Origin: Reichenbachiella ulvae
GTDB taxonomy: Bacteria; Bacteroidota; Bacteroidia; Cytophagales; Cyclobacteriaceae
DNA: 64,000 nt
Direction of reading: 5' to 3'
Assembly (NCBI RefSeq): GCF_025833875.1
Contig: NZ_JAOYOD010000001.1
Location: 2,480,001-2,544,000, forward strand
Below the pieces are notes generated by a model. It saw only the letters and a program-made list of their open reading frames with translations, ran no database searches and was not told where the DNA came from. The translations under genes were made by a program, and so were the position numbers. Each line of letters starts with the position of its first letter. Positions within the stretch are counted from its first letter, which is position 1. Positions 16,177 to 25,190 of this stretch are shown here, in pieces.

Positions 16177-17766
16177 TGCATTTTTCAAATTGAACACCTT
16201 TAGTTGGAAGTCGTCATTGGAAGTATTTAAAAAGCGGATAGTCCCATTGTCTATATTTAAACTAATATGACCATTGACTTCTTGATATTTCTTATCTTCA
16301 ACCGTTAATGAGGTTGATTTTTTAAATAGATAAGACTGAGGGAATCTATAATTACCCGAAATTGATCGATTATTTATTTTAGCGTTAATTGTATGATCAT
16401 CAGTTCCTCTATTGAAGTGGTGTTTATCCTTCCAAACAATAGTTAAAATCTCCCTATCTATTGATATAGTAACTTGTTCGTCATGATCAGTTCTCCAGTC
16501 ATTGGAATCATATTTTACAGGAATATTATTTTCGAATTGTTGGTTAGAATAATCAAGTAAGAATTCAGAGAATGATCTCCCTTTTTCAGCGATATTATTA
16601 AAATCTTCTTTTCTTCGTCGTTTGATATTTAATATCTCATCTTGAGCTTTAATTATCATATGTTCAGATGATTCAGCCGTTTTGTGATAATCAATTATTT
16701 CCTGAGCCTCATCTAAAAATCCAGCATTAATGAACTGAAAACAAAGATTGCCAATCGCAAGAGTATGATTTTCTTCTTTTGCTCTTTTGTAGTATTCAAC
16801 CGCATAATTATTCATTTCAACTGATTTAAACCCAGATCCAATGTTGTTTAACGCATTAGCATTTTTAGGGGTATATTGAAGAAGTTTCAAGTAAGAATTG
16901 ATACTCTCTTTCTTGTATTCGTATTTAGCCAAGTCAAATGCTAGACTAAATAATAAATGAACATTATTTGGAACTAACGAAACTGCCTTTTCTAGAGTCG
17001 AAAGTCTCAATATTATTTCTTCTTCTCCTTCGTAAGTATCGCTTAATGCGTGTAATAACTTGGCTTTTTCGTTATTGTCATTTAAAGATGGTAGGAAGTT
17101 TATTAGTATTGTTCGTCCTTTTTCTATTTCATTTGCCTCTTTGAGCCCGTAAAATTTATCTAAAACAATAGATGATTTTTCCGAATCGCTTTGTGCAAGC
17201 TCTAAAGCTTTATCGAAATATGTTGATAATTCTTGCACATTGTTAAGATCGCTGTAACATTTAGCTATGAATTTTAGAACAACCAATCGGTCTGAGTTGC
17301 CTAAATTTGAATCATCCAATCTCTTCTTTAAATTATCAATTACAGTAGGATCCCCTGAAAGGTGTTTGTAAAAAAGAAAAACAATTTCGTTTTTGTATAA
17401 AACTTCCTTTGAGGCTTTCTTTTGAACTTGGGAAAATATTTCTTCTGCTTTTTTTCGTTCTCCTTGCTTTAGAGATGTGTAACAATCGAATAAAGTCTGT
17501 TCTTCTTCTTTAGACTCATTTTCATCTAATTCTTCAGTAACCTTCTCAATTTCAGGTAAAGACTCTTTTTTGTTCGAACTTCCATTGGTCTCAACTTCAA
17601 ATTCATTATTACCGCTTTTGACTTTGATTTTTTTAACATTATCAAATCGATCCCAAATCCAATTCCATTTTTTAATAATTGCTATGATGAAACAAATACT
17701 AAGTAAAAGAGGCCATATTCCTCCAATAGCCTGAATGATTTTTACTATATCTTCGGTATGTTTCAT
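16174..17766 (-). CDS. Membrane-anchored TPR-type repeat protein
   Basis: A 530-residue protein. One N-terminal membrane helix (WPLLLSICFIIAIIKKW, about 18-34) is followed by an acidic linker (60-95), a long helical repeat region (95-400) with TPR-like units such as ANALNNIGSGFKSVEMNNYA, and a C-terminal beta domain (about 415-530). No catalytic motif seen. TPR proteins usually mediate protein binding. It is the largest single cassette gene in the array and its stop lies in the attC box. Confidence 0.7.
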   Translation of the reverse strand: MKHTEDIVKIIQAIGGIWPLLLSICFIIAIIKKWNWIWDRFDNVKKIKVKSGNNEFEVETNGSSNKKESLPEIEKVTEELDENESKEEEQTLFDCYTSLKQGERKKAEEIFSQVQKKASKEVLYKNEIVFLFYKHLSGDPTVIDNLKKRLDDSNLGNSDRLVVLKFIAKCYSDLNNVQELSTYFDKALELAQSDSEKSSIVLDKFYGLKEANEIEKGRTILINFLPSLNDNNEKAKLLHALSDTYEGEEEIILRLSTLEKAVSLVPNNVHLLFSLAFDLAKYEYKKESINSYLKLLQYTPKNANALNNIGSGFKSVEMNNYAVEYYKRAKEENHTLAIGNLCFQFINAGFLDEAQEIIDYHKTAESSEHMIIKAQDEILNIKRRRKEDFNNIAEKGRSFSEFLLDYSNQQFENNIPVKYDSNDWRTDHDEQVTISIDREILTIVWKDKHHFNRGTDDHTINAKINNRSISGNYRFPQSYLFKKSTSLTVEDKKYQEVNGHISLNIDNGTIRFLNTSNDDFQLKVFNLKNA

Positions 17767-17785
17767 GGGAAATACTTGTAATGCA

Positions 17786-18014
17786 TAACGCCTGCGTATG
17801 GTGCGTGTGCGTGCCGTTTGATAATACAGCCAAAGTAGTGAAAATCTGCCGAATCTACCAATGAATCGGTGAGAGCTGCATTCCGCCGATCTTCCGCTGC
17901 GGCGAACTGATCACACTATAAGCAGAAAAGAAAATTCCGCCGGCAGATGCACGGGTTCGTTCCGCCGAAGCTGGCTAAATACTCAGTTCGCACATGCACT
18001 ATGACGCCATGTTA
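17786..18014 (-). other. attC-like site 9 (family C)
   Basis: 229 bases. The outer arms GCGTATGGTGCGTGTGCG and CGCACATGCACTATGACGCC pair. The inner stem uses GTGAAAATCTGCC and GGCAGATGCAC. The boundary GTTATGCACC matches GGTGCATAAC at 18450 (10 bp perfect). Confidence 0.87.
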
Positions 18015-18026
18015 TGCACCTTTTCG

Positions 18027-18431
18027 TTATTCAAGCTGTTCACGGACCCAGCTGATGTATGCCTGTCCCTTGAAGTCAAACCAGTTTTGCCGATATTCAG
18101 AGTTGTCAATAATGTTCTTGAATTTGCTGAAAGGTTGCCGTTGAGAAAGCTGTTGAATCAACCGAGTTCTGAAGTTCTCGTCTGACAGAGAGTTAGCAAA
18201 GTTTTCCATAACTCGAAATGCTTGGCTAGAATCCATCTTCTCAAATCGTATGTAGTTGTCCCAATCAGCGTCAATGCGATCTAAAGCATCCTGCCATTCA
18301 TCCAATTCAGCGTATGGGTTGTCAGGGTCTGGATAATGTTCAATCGTACCAGTTGGTTCGTGAAAGAAGCAGAGTTGACCACAATCCAAAAGTTCCGCTA
18401 TCTCCTTGACATGTTCTTCTGTTGGCTGCAT
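18027..18431 (-). CDS. UPF0158-like family protein
   Basis: A 134-residue acidic soluble protein starting MQPTEEHVKEIAELLDCG. The pattern RVMENFANSLSDENFRTRL, then QPFSKFKNIIDNSEYRQNWFDFKGQAYISWVRE resembles UPF0158 proteins, which have no firm function. A longer frame to 18530 only translates the upstream attC. The leader is 26 bases. Confidence 0.75.
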   Translation of the reverse strand: MQPTEEHVKEIAELLDCGQLCFFHEPTGTIEHYPDPDNPYAELDEWQDALDRIDADWDNYIRFEKMDSSQAFRVMENFANSLSDENFRTRLIQQLSQRQPFSKFKNIIDNSEYRQNWFDFKGQAYISWVREQLE

Positions 18432-18455
18432 CTGAGTATTGTAGATCGTGGTGCA

Positions 18456-18679
18456 TAACGTCTGTGTAGGACGATGTGCCCTCACAGTTTGATTAAAGCA
18501 GAAAGATAACCGATCCGCGCACAACCACAAAAGTCTGTTTAGCCATTAAACTAGATTTAGACAGCCAAGGAAACCACGAATGCGTTATCGGTATTCTAGA
18601 GATTCCGCGAGGATCGGTGGTGCTGTTTCTGGCATTGATTCGGTGAGAAATCAAGGGCATTCGTACCTACACCATGTTA
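18456..18679 (-). other. attC-like site 10 (family D, copy 2)
   Basis: 224 bases, family D. Same arms as site 7 with a few substitutions. The boundary GTTAGCATCA matches TGATGCTAAC at 19196 (10 bp perfect). Confidence 0.87.
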
Positions 18680-18682
18680 GCA

Positions 18683-19195
18683 TCATTCTTCAATTACGTG
18701 AATGCTAGAATTGTAGTTTCCAGTTGTAAACTTCTCTATTTCTGATTTGAGGTAGTTGAAATCATTGATTTCTGGAGGAATTAGGAGTGGGTTTTGAAAT
18801 CTCCACCATTTTCTATCCTTTGCTTTAACTATGATTTCACCATAATTGTTAATTGAGAAACTGCATTTAGTGAGGTCGAAAATGCTGTGAGAAATATTGG
18901 CTTGATACCGTGTAATTAATATGTTTTGATCAATCTCTATTTCGAAATTTTTATGAAAATATTTTACTTTGGAAGGAACACTAAAGTACGCTATTGCAAA
19001 ATAATAAGTTCCAACGACCAGCATAGCTAGAAGACTGAACCAAAGCGGTATTCGACCATAATCATATATGATATTTGGAATGCTTAAAAGAATTACCACG
19101 AGCATAACCTTTAACGCACTTCGCATCTCTTTGATTCGAAATCGTCTCTTAAGAGAGCTGAGTTGTTCAGTTGATGTGCGTAATTTTTTGCTCAT
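18683..19195 (-). CDS. Two-helix membrane protein with PH-like beta domain
   Basis: A 170-residue protein. A basic N-terminus is followed by two helices (ALKVMLVVILLSIPNIIY and WFSLLAMLVVGTYYFAIAYF) and a beta-rich domain (FEIEIDQNILITRYQANISHSIFDL). Same architecture as the proteins at 15369, 21411 and 28278, with little direct sequence identity. The start lies only 8 bases inside the cassette, so no internal promoter is possible. Confidence 0.65.
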   Translation of the reverse strand: MSKKLRTSTEQLSSLKRRFRIKEMRSALKVMLVVILLSIPNIIYDYGRIPLWFSLLAMLVVGTYYFAIAYFSVPSKVKYFHKNFEIEIDQNILITRYQANISHSIFDLTKCSFSINNYGEIIVKAKDRKWWRFQNPLLIPPEINDFNYLKSEIEKFTTGNYNSSIHVIEE

Positions 19196-19201
19196 TGATG
19201 C

Positions 19202-19434
19202 TAACGACCATGTATGCAGCGTGCCTACACGGACGGTTTGTTAATGGCAGTGAAGATAGCCGATCCGATCTACACAGCCAAAGCCATTTTTAGCCATTAC
19301 CCCAAGTTTGGGACGTAGTTCGACCGACATGCGGCTTCCACGGACTTACTCCCCTTCCCGATCGGAACGGCAGTTCCGATAGCAGCATAGATTCGGACTT
19401 GCACCGAAAAAGGCATGAGGCATACATCATGTTA
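19202..19434 (-). other. attC-like site 11 (family A, copy 2)
   Basis: 233 bases, nearly identical to sites 4 and 20, again followed by the gene-less B cassette. Confidence 0.86.
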
Positions 19435-19703
19435 GGGGCCGTCTTAATTCATTCAACCGAAGTATGAAAAACCAAAAACGATCAAATCTAGCAGTCTGAC
19501 GGTAGGTGGCACTTCGTTCATTGGTTCGACCGAGTGCGGTCAATCTAGACAGTTGGTTCAGCAGTTGACTCGAATTGGGATTGCGACAAGGTTGGCCATT
19601 CGCCCGAGATGGGGTGAGAGAAAATGTGGGTCAGCTAGCAGAAAGTTGCTTCATTCGCCCGAGCCCGAGCCACCGATCCCAAACACAAATCATGGGCCCT
19701 AAC
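19435..19703 (-). other. Gene-less cassette B, copy 2
   Basis: This copy has a 3-base deletion and a 6-base duplication (CCCGAG) relative to the others. Its ends GTTAGGGGCC and GGGCCCTAAC match at nine of ten positions. The plus-strand frame seen in the other copies is stopped by a TGA. No gene is supported anywhere in 19196-19927. Confidence 0.7.
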
Positions 19704-19930
19704 GCCTGTGCGTATGGTGCGTGTGCGTGTCGTTTGATATTACAGCCAAAGTAGTGAAAATCTGCCGAACCTACTAACGAATCGGTGAGAGCTGTGTTCT
19801 ACCGATCTTCCGGTGCGGCGAACGGACCTCACTATAAGTAGAAAAGTCATTTCCGCCGGCAGATGCACGAGTTCATTCCGCCGAAGCTGACTAACACCTC
19901 AGTTCGCACATGCATCTATACGCCATGTTA
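19700..19930 (-). other. attC-like site 12 (family C)
   Basis: 231 bases, family C. The boundary GTTATGCTCC matches GGAGCATAAC at 20408 (10 bp perfect). Confidence 0.87.
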
Positions 19931-20395
19931 TGCTCCTTTTTTTGCCATAATTTTTATTGCTTCTTCTGGCTCACCCTCAGAGATGATTGTTCCATCGGTT
20001 CCGAAAATTGTTAAATAAGAAATTACTCCTAAAGCACCGTCTTTATAGACTTCTACCTTCTTTGTCAATTCGCCGTATGTTGATTCAGGTGGTTCAGATG
20101 ACTTGAGTGATGATTGCCTCCACTCAACGTTATAGCCAATTTTAGATAATTTCTTGGTAATGTAAGTTTCGGGAAAACCAGCGCTTCCAGATTTTGCTAG
20201 CGTTCTCATATCAACTTCATTCCATGACTGCTTCTCATCGATATTCGAGCGCATGCTTAAAAGCTGTTCGTATATCTCAGTTTCTAGAAGAATTGTATCG
20301 GGCTTATATATTACTATCTCCTGGTTCAGGTTCTGACCTACCAAGTTGTGGCTCACTATAATGAATAGTATGAGGGCAATAATATTTGTCTTCAT
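19928..20395 (-). CDS. Secreted hypothetical protein, cassette
   Basis: A 155-residue protein with a signal peptide (MKTNIIALILFIIVSHNLVGQ). The remainder has no recognised domain; a tail EPEEAIKIMAKKGA reads into the attC box. The in-frame extension to 20488 is translation of the upstream attC, so the ATG at 20395 was chosen (leader 20 bases). Confidence 0.65.
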   Translation of the reverse strand: MKTNIIALILFIIVSHNLVGQNLNQEIVIYKPDTILLETEIYEQLLSMRSNIDEKQSWNEVDMRTLAKSGSAGFPETYITKKLSKIGYNVEWRQSSLKSSEPPESTYGELTKKVEVYKDGALGVISYLTIFGTDGTIISEGEPEEAIKIMAKKGA

Positions 20396-20413
20396 CTTAG
20401 GACTTCTGGAGCA

Positions 20414-20637
20414 TAACGCCTGTGTAGGACGATGTGCCCTCACAGTTTGATTAAGGCAGAAAGATAGCCGATCCGCGCACAACCACAAAAGTCAGTTTAG
20501 CCATTAGCCCAAATTTAGACCGCCAAGGAAACCACGAATGCGTTCTCGGTATTCTAAAGATTCCGCGTGGAGCGGTGGTGCTGATTCTGGCATTGATTCG
20601 GAAAGCTCGCATGGGCATTCGTGCCTACACCTTGTTA
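20414..20637 (-). other. attC-like site 13 (family D, copy 3)
   Basis: 224 bases, family D. The boundary GTTACAGTGC matches GCACTGTAAC at 21170 (10 bp perfect). Confidence 0.87.
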
Positions 20638-21165
20638 CAGTGCTTTTCTATTCAGTTTTGAAGTTATACCTCCTGTTGCACCAGCACCAACACCAACAAG
20701 AGCAATTGTATCGTATCCAGTAAAGTATGCAATTAGCATTGCAGGTACTCCAACAGCAATTGCTCCAATTACAGCTGCTTTTATTATTCCGTATGTGTTG
20801 GACTTTGTGTCATTCAGGTCACTTTGAGTTTGATTTGAAAGTTCTTTTCCTTCTTGAATTCCTTGATGGTAATTCTCAATTAATTCCACCCAAAATTGGT
20901 TTTCTCGGTCAGTGACAGTTTGACCAATTGTTGATATGTTAAACTTCGCAGTAACAAAATTATCATTGATGGAAATGTCAATTGTACTCTTCCACGCTAG
21001 AGGGTTCATTGTGAAAAAGTTTAACAGGGTTGACCCTCGCTTAAAGTTTATTGAGCTTGCTGTTTGATCCTTCAAGTCAAAACCTAGGTTAGTAAAATAA
21101 TCCTTTGTCAGTCTAAAAAACTGCGCTTGGTTTAAGGAAATGTCAAACTCTATACTCTTCTTCAT
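20635..21165 (-). CDS. Hypothetical protein with C-terminal glycine-rich membrane segment
   Basis: A 176-residue protein. The first 100 residues are mixed alpha/beta (FDISLNQAQFFRLTKDYF) and cytoplasmic in appearance. Residues about 127-168 form one or two glycine-rich hydrophobic helices (IIKAAVIGAIAVGVPAMLIAY and IALVGVGAGATGGI). No family recognised. The stop TAA is part of the attC TAAC box; the leader is 12 bases. Confidence 0.62.
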   Translation of the reverse strand: MKKSIEFDISLNQAQFFRLTKDYFTNLGFDLKDQTASSINFKRGSTLLNFFTMNPLAWKSTIDISINDNFVTAKFNISTIGQTVTDRENQFWVELIENYHQGIQEGKELSNQTQSDLNDTKSNTYGIIKAAVIGAIAVGVPAMLIAYFTGYDTIALVGVGAGATGGITSKLNRKAL

Positions 21166-21175
21166 CTATGCACTG

Positions 21176-21401
21176 TAACGATCAGATATGGCGAGTGGCC
21201 ATACCCTTTCTTAAAAGCAGAAAGGTAGTGAAACTGCCCAACCACCACAACAGTATCCACGAAGAACTGAGTTGTGAAAGTTTAAATCCAGAAAGAAAAA
21301 AGTGGCTAGAAGCACAAAAGCTGGCAGAATGGGCAGGGTCACGGGCAAATTACAGAGAAGTATCAGATAGGCAGTTTGGCCATTCGCTATATCGCTTGTT
21401 A
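21176..21401 (-). other. attC-like site 14 (family E)
   Basis: 226 bases. The arms ATATGGCGAGTGGCC and GGCCATTCGCTATAT pair. The inner stem uses GTGAAACTGCCCA and TGGGCAGGGTCAC. The boundary GTTATCGGT matches ACCGATAAC at 21942. Confidence 0.85.
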
Positions 21402-21410
21402 TCGGTTTTC

Positions 21411-21932
21411 TTATACGTTCAAGGAGATTACAAAAGCAGTTAGAATGATGACTCCAGATACCGTTAAAATCTTCAACGTTCGAGTAAAGCGTCTTAATGT
21501 CAGCTCGTCTGATTTGTCAATTTTCTCGTCAATCAGGTTCCGTAGTTCAGAATAGTTTCGATATTGTTTTTGTCCAAGCGTGAATTGGTATCCAGATTCG
21601 GTTTCAACTACAACTCCTTCGTTATGGTACCAATATTGGTTTTGCTTCAGATTGGTGAAGTAGTGCTTAGTTCGAAAAAGTCCAAACAAGTAAGACAGTT
21701 CTAGGTGATCTTCCCTAATGACAATTCCTCTTAGATGTTCGCCGACCAAAATTAGAGGTAGCAAACCGATCCAAATTAGAAAGAGCGTTCCAGAAATTAT
21801 GTCAAGTCTGAGCAGGTCTTCTATGTTGGTTCGAATAATAATCCACGCAATGAAAAGTAGCACTCCTGATCCAAAAGCAAGCAGGAAAACTGCAAAATAT
21901 AGGATTATTGACTGTTTGGATTTTACGTTCAT
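21411..21932 (-). CDS. Membrane protein with PH-like beta domain
   Basis: A 173-residue protein with two N-terminal helices (ILYFAVFLLAFGSGVLLFIA and SGTLFLIWIGLLPLILV), a beta-rich domain (GIVIREDHLELSYLFGLFRTK, then VVVETESGYQFTLG), and a third helix at the C-terminus (ILTVSGVIILTAFVISL). Part of the recurrent two-helix cassette type. Function unknown. Confidence 0.65.
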   Translation of the reverse strand: MNVKSKQSIILYFAVFLLAFGSGVLLFIAWIIIRTNIEDLLRLDIISGTLFLIWIGLLPLILVGEHLRGIVIREDHLELSYLFGLFRTKHYFTNLKQNQYWYHNEGVVVETESGYQFTLGQKQYRNYSELRNLIDEKIDKSDELTLRRFTRTLKILTVSGVIILTAFVISLNV

Positions 21933-21946
21933 GCAGAGATTACCGA

Positions 21947-22174
21947 TAACGACCAGCTATCGGGCGTATGTCCGCAGCTAGTGAATAGCACTAAAGTAGT
22001 GAAATCTGCCGAAGCTCACAACGGTTCTAAATGGCACTGCGTTCCGAAAGTCAAAATCTCCTGCGAGCGGAAGTAAGTAGAAAGCACAGCCGTTACTCAG
22101 CGGCAGATTCACGGTCGAGTTGCACCGAAACCAGCCAGAAAGCACTCAGACATATGCCCGATCAGCGACTGTTG
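21947..22174 (-). other. attC-like site 15 (family F)
   Basis: 228 bases. The arms AGCTATCGGGCGTATGTC and GACATATGCCCGATCAGCG pair. The inner stem uses GTGAAATCTGCCG and CGGCAGATTCAC. The boundary GTTGTATGCC matches GGCATACAAC at 22712 (10 bp perfect), although both depart from the TAAC consensus in step. Confidence 0.87.
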
Positions 22175-22182
22175 TATGCCGT

Positions 22183-22692
22183 CTATTCCTTTGATTGTCT
22201 ATGGATTTTGTAGGTTCCATTCCAACTGAGTTCATCCAAAGTTCCATCATCCGTGTTATTACGATACAAATCAATCAACAGTAAATCTTGTTCGATATTG
22301 ATTGTTCCAGAATAGGAATAAGACCCAGATCGAGTTGGTATTTCTTCTCCATTTATTTGACCATTTGATCTTGGGAGTTCAATCTTAAAAGTGTCTGCAT
22401 AAGTCGATCTGCTCAACATTGAGATTGGATCATGAACCATGAACAACCGTTGTCCAGTTAGCGTAATAAGAAGTCCTTCAGGCCTTTGCTCGATTGTTGC
22501 AACTTCATCGTTAGTTGTGGGCGAAACTGAAAACCACAAAACAATTGTTCCCGCTACAATTCCAGAAATTATAAGCCTAGCTAGTTTTAATCCGTTTGAA
22601 GCGTTGATAAAACGAGTGAATATTGATGTGATCAAGAAGGTTAGACCTAAAAGAAGAATGAAAAAAAATATTCCTGCGATAAATGTTCCCAT
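22183..22692 (-). CDS. Two-helix membrane protein with extracytoplasmic beta domain
   Basis: A 169-residue protein with two helices (FIAGIFFFILLLGLTFLIT and LIISGIVAGTIVLWFSV) and a beta-sandwich-like domain ending in LDELSWNGTYKIHRQ. The C-terminal pattern recalls lipocalin-like 'effect of compound' domains, but this is weak. Not otherwise recognised. Confidence 0.62.
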   Translation of the reverse strand: MGTFIAGIFFFILLLGLTFLITSIFTRFINASNGLKLARLIISGIVAGTIVLWFSVSPTTNDEVATIEQRPEGLLITLTGQRLFMVHDPISMLSRSTYADTFKIELPRSNGQINGEEIPTRSGSYSYSGTINIEQDLLLIDLYRNNTDDGTLDELSWNGTYKIHRQSKE

Positions 22693-22717
22693 GTGCGATT
22701 AGAAGACAAATGGCATA

Positions 22718-22946
22718 CAACGCACAGCTATCGGGCGTATGTCCGCAGCTAGTGAATAGCACGAATGTAGTGAAATCTGCCGAAGCTCACAACGGTTCCA
22801 AATCCCACTGCGCTCTGAAAGTCTAAAAATCCTGCGAGCAAAAGTCTGTAGAAAGCACTGCCGATTCTCAGCGGCAGATATCACGGTCGAGTTGCACCAA
22901 AATCAGCCAGAAAGCACGTAGACATATGCCCGATCAGCGTCTGTTA
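22718..22946 (-). other. attC-like site 16 (family F)
   Basis: 229 bases, close relative of site 15. Its boundary GTTATGCTC matches GAGCATAAC at 23431. Confidence 0.87.
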
Positions 22947-22957
22947 TGCTCTTTCAT

Positions 22958-23404
22958 TTACTTCTTGTTCTCCAGTAAATAGTGTGTTAAAGTTCCAGCT
23001 AGACCAAGGCTCACATCAATGGTTCTTCGTTGACCACTGTCCATGTTCAGTCCGCCAACGTTAATAGTGTCCATACCAGCCAGTTGAAAGGTTAGCTCGT
23101 AGTTGCCGGGTTCTAGCCAATTTCCATATTCCCCGTTCAAGTTGGAATGTTCGCTTCGCTGCTGTTCATCCCTTGAAATCAGAATCTCTGCTGTTGGAAT
23201 CTGTTCGTTGTTGTTGTCAAAAATCTTACCCGAAATGTAGACAAGAGTTGTGTCCATGTATCCAGTTATTTCGTTTCTGAGCACTTTTCCTTTTTCGAAT
23301 CCAGTTAGTTCGGAATACGGAGTTAGAGTGGTCGATTGAGTTCTGCACATCGTGTTCAGAAGCCCCACCAGAAGAAATATGCTTAAAAGTTCAATGGTTC
23401 TCAT
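22958..23404 (-). CDS. Secreted carboxypeptidase-regulatory-like domain protein
   Basis: A 148-residue protein with an N-terminal signal (LLSIFLLVGLLNTMC, possible lipobox). The rest resembles a CarboxypepD_reg-like/Cna-B fold: VYISGKIFDNNNEQIPTAEI, GNWLEPGNYELTFQLAGM. Such domains usually sit at the N-terminus of larger proteins, so a stand-alone copy is unusual. The extension to 23563 is attC translation; start chosen at 23404. Confidence 0.68.
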   Translation of the reverse strand: MRTIELLSIFLLVGLLNTMCRTQSTTLTPYSELTGFEKGKVLRNEITGYMDTTLVYISGKIFDNNNEQIPTAEILISRDEQQRSEHSNLNGEYGNWLEPGNYELTFQLAGMDTINVGGLNMDSGQRRTIDVSLGLAGTLTHYLLENKK

Positions 23405-23435
23405 TACAGATTTTGCGACTTGCACATATTGAGCA

Positions 23436-23623
23436 TAACGCCAAGATATGGTGTCGTGGCGCTTAATATTTTCTTTGTTTCGGTTACTAATATAGCCGAA
23501 TCTGCGATTCGACTTATACATTTTTGATTTCTCTTGAGGCGTAGCGCAGAATCGGCGGGGCATGTAAAAACTGCTGACCTCTCCATTTCTGCTAAACCGC
23601 CATGCATCTCATATCAAATGTTA
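23436..23623 (-). other. attC-like site 17 (family I)
   Basis: 188 bases. The arms TATGGTGTCGTGGCG and CCGCCATGCATCTCATA pair weakly; the inner stem uses GCCGAATCTGCGATTCG and CGCAGAATCGGC. The boundary GTTAGAGGGC matches GCCCTCTAAC at 24247 (10 bp perfect). Confidence 0.8.
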
Positions 23624-24228
23624 GAGGGCTTTTTGGCCAGAATTATATTAATCGTAGTACTTTCCATTAAGCGAATTCGAGTTGAGTAAATATCAAATGC
23701 TGTTATCGCTTCGACCAAGTTGGAATTGCCAAAATGAATGGATCCAAAAGTTGATCCTTTCATTTTGGGGTCATTACTTAGCCATGGGTCAGTTGTAGGA
23801 TCAACGATAATTTGGCTGTTCGCTAAACCATATTCGCTTAATAGGTTGGAGTATGCTTCAATCTTTGTCTTTAGTTCCGAGGCATTCTGTTGAGTAATCA
23901 TAAATTCACGGACGGGCTCAGCTGACTTTGGATTGATGTAGTTTCCATTTTCATCTACTCCTCCCGTATAGCTAATCAGTTGCTTCCTTAGATTATCTAT
24001 GAACTTCAATGTTTCTAAAGTCGATTCATGAAGCGCAGATATTCTAATACTATTCAAAGTATCGGCTTCAAGTATTGTCATTAATTGAGTAACCGAGTTC
24101 TTTTCATGCATGTATGAAAAAGAAGATTCAAAATAGCTGTTCATGTTGATCCTACTCTCATAAGTGTTCGGACCAGAACCGCAGGCTGTAAATGTTAGTA
24201 TTATGGTAAGTATTTTCAGGATTCTCAT
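23614..24228 (-). CDS. Hypothetical lipoprotein, cassette
   Basis: A 204-residue lipoprotein (MRILKILTIILTFTACGSG). It has a helical middle region (LRKQLISYTGG, KTKIEAYSNLLSEYG) and a C-terminus similar to GldM N-terminal segments in its pattern of a helical bundle, but I cannot assign it. The stop codon lies ten bases inside the attC site, so the last residues SNI are encoded by the attC box. Confidence 0.65.
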   Translation of the reverse strand: MRILKILTIILTFTACGSGPNTYESRINMNSYFESSFSYMHEKNSVTQLMTILEADTLNSIRISALHESTLETLKFIDNLRKQLISYTGGVDENGNYINPKSAEPVREFMITQQNASELKTKIEAYSNLLSEYGLANSQIIVDPTTDPWLSNDPKMKGSTFGSIHFGNSNLVEAITAFDIYSTRIRLMESTTINIILAKKPSNI

Positions 24229-24252
24229 TTGATTAGTTGGATTTATGCCCTC

Positions 24253-24480
24253 TAACGCCTGCGTATGGTGCGTGTGCGTGTCGTTTGATAATACAGCCAA
24301 AGTAGTGAAAATCTGCCGAACCTACTAGTGAATCGGTAAGAGCCACGTTCCGCCGATCTTCCGGTGCGGCGAACTGATCTCACTATAAGCAGAGAAGTAA
24401 TTTCCGCGGCAGATGCACGGGTTTGTTCCACCGAAGCTGGCTAAATGCTCAGTTCGCACATGCATCTATACGCCATGTTA
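24253..24480 (-). other. attC-like site 18 (family C)
   Basis: 228 bases, family C. The boundary GTTACAGCCC matches GGGCTGTAAC at 24986 (10 bp perfect). Confidence 0.88.
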
Positions 24481-24969
24481 CAGCCCGTTTGTTTCCAGTT
24501 TGTTTAGTTGGATTTCCAGTGAGCGAATTCCAGAGTTCTCAACTTCGACCAGATACTTCGGTTCGATCAAGAAGGATGTTCGTTTAGAATCACCTATTAC
24601 TGTTGTGCCATCGTTCGCAAAGAGAGTTAAAGTGTCCCCAGCAAGTTCGTATTTTCCTTCAGAAGTTATCTCTACAGATGAGTAGCCGAGTTGCCACGTT
24701 CGATCGTTGTAAACACCAAGCCAAATTCCACCGATTGGAGCTTCACGGTAGGCTGATAAAACTAGTTTGTCAATCTTCGGGTTAGGTGGATAAAGAATAG
24801 TCTCCTGTATAAGAATTAGGGCGATTACCGCCAAAGTTGTTGTTGCCAGGCTAATTCCAGACAGTTTCCAATATTTGGAGTTCTTGAATATGGCCATTAT
24901 CACAAATGTCAGAGTTACAAGGAATCCAACACTTCCAACAAGTAAAATGATAAGTCCAAAAAGTAGCAT
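24478..24969 (-). CDS. Two-helix membrane protein with beta domain
   Basis: A 163-residue protein with two helices (FGLIILLVGSVGFLVTLTF and LATTTLAVIALILIQETIL) and an extracytoplasmic beta domain (GIWLGVYNDRTWQLGYSSVEI, YELAGDTLTLFAND). It resembles the cassette protein at 22183 in layout. The stop TAA is the attC TAAC box. Confidence 0.63.
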   Translation of the reverse strand: MLLFGLIILLVGSVGFLVTLTFVIMAIFKNSKYWKLSGISLATTTLAVIALILIQETILYPPNPKIDKLVLSAYREAPIGGIWLGVYNDRTWQLGYSSVEITSEGKYELAGDTLTLFANDGTTVIGDSKRTSFLIEPKYLVEVENSGIRSLEIQLNKLETNGL

Positions 24970-24991
24970 GTTCGAGTTGATCTATGGGCTG

Positions 24992-25179
24992 TAACGTTTA
25001 GTATATGGGCAGTAGGGCATTTGATACGGATGAAGTATCAGTTTACTCCTGAGCCGAGCTAAACGTTTTTATATTTAATTTATTCGTTTTCAATATCAAA
25101 ATTTTAGCTTGGCGGTGTTTCAAATAACCACCAAACTTCCTTAATCCACCGAGTGCCCTATTGGCTATATACCGTGTTA
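24992..25179 (-). other. attC-like site 19 (family G)
   Basis: 188 bases. The arms GTATATGGGCAGTAGGGC and GCCCTATTGGCTATATAC pair. It is the attC of the retron cassette, whose ends GTTAGCTGT (25176) and ACAGCTAAC (27563) are complementary. Confidence 0.86.
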
Positions 25180-25190
25180 GCTGTGTTTCA

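Noticed and set aside
18432..18530. N-terminal extension of the UPF0158-like gene (MWLCADRLSFC...), repeated at 20396-20488 before another gene
   Set aside because: The peptide is the translation of the family D attC and therefore precedes unrelated genes; the real starts lie inside the cassettes.
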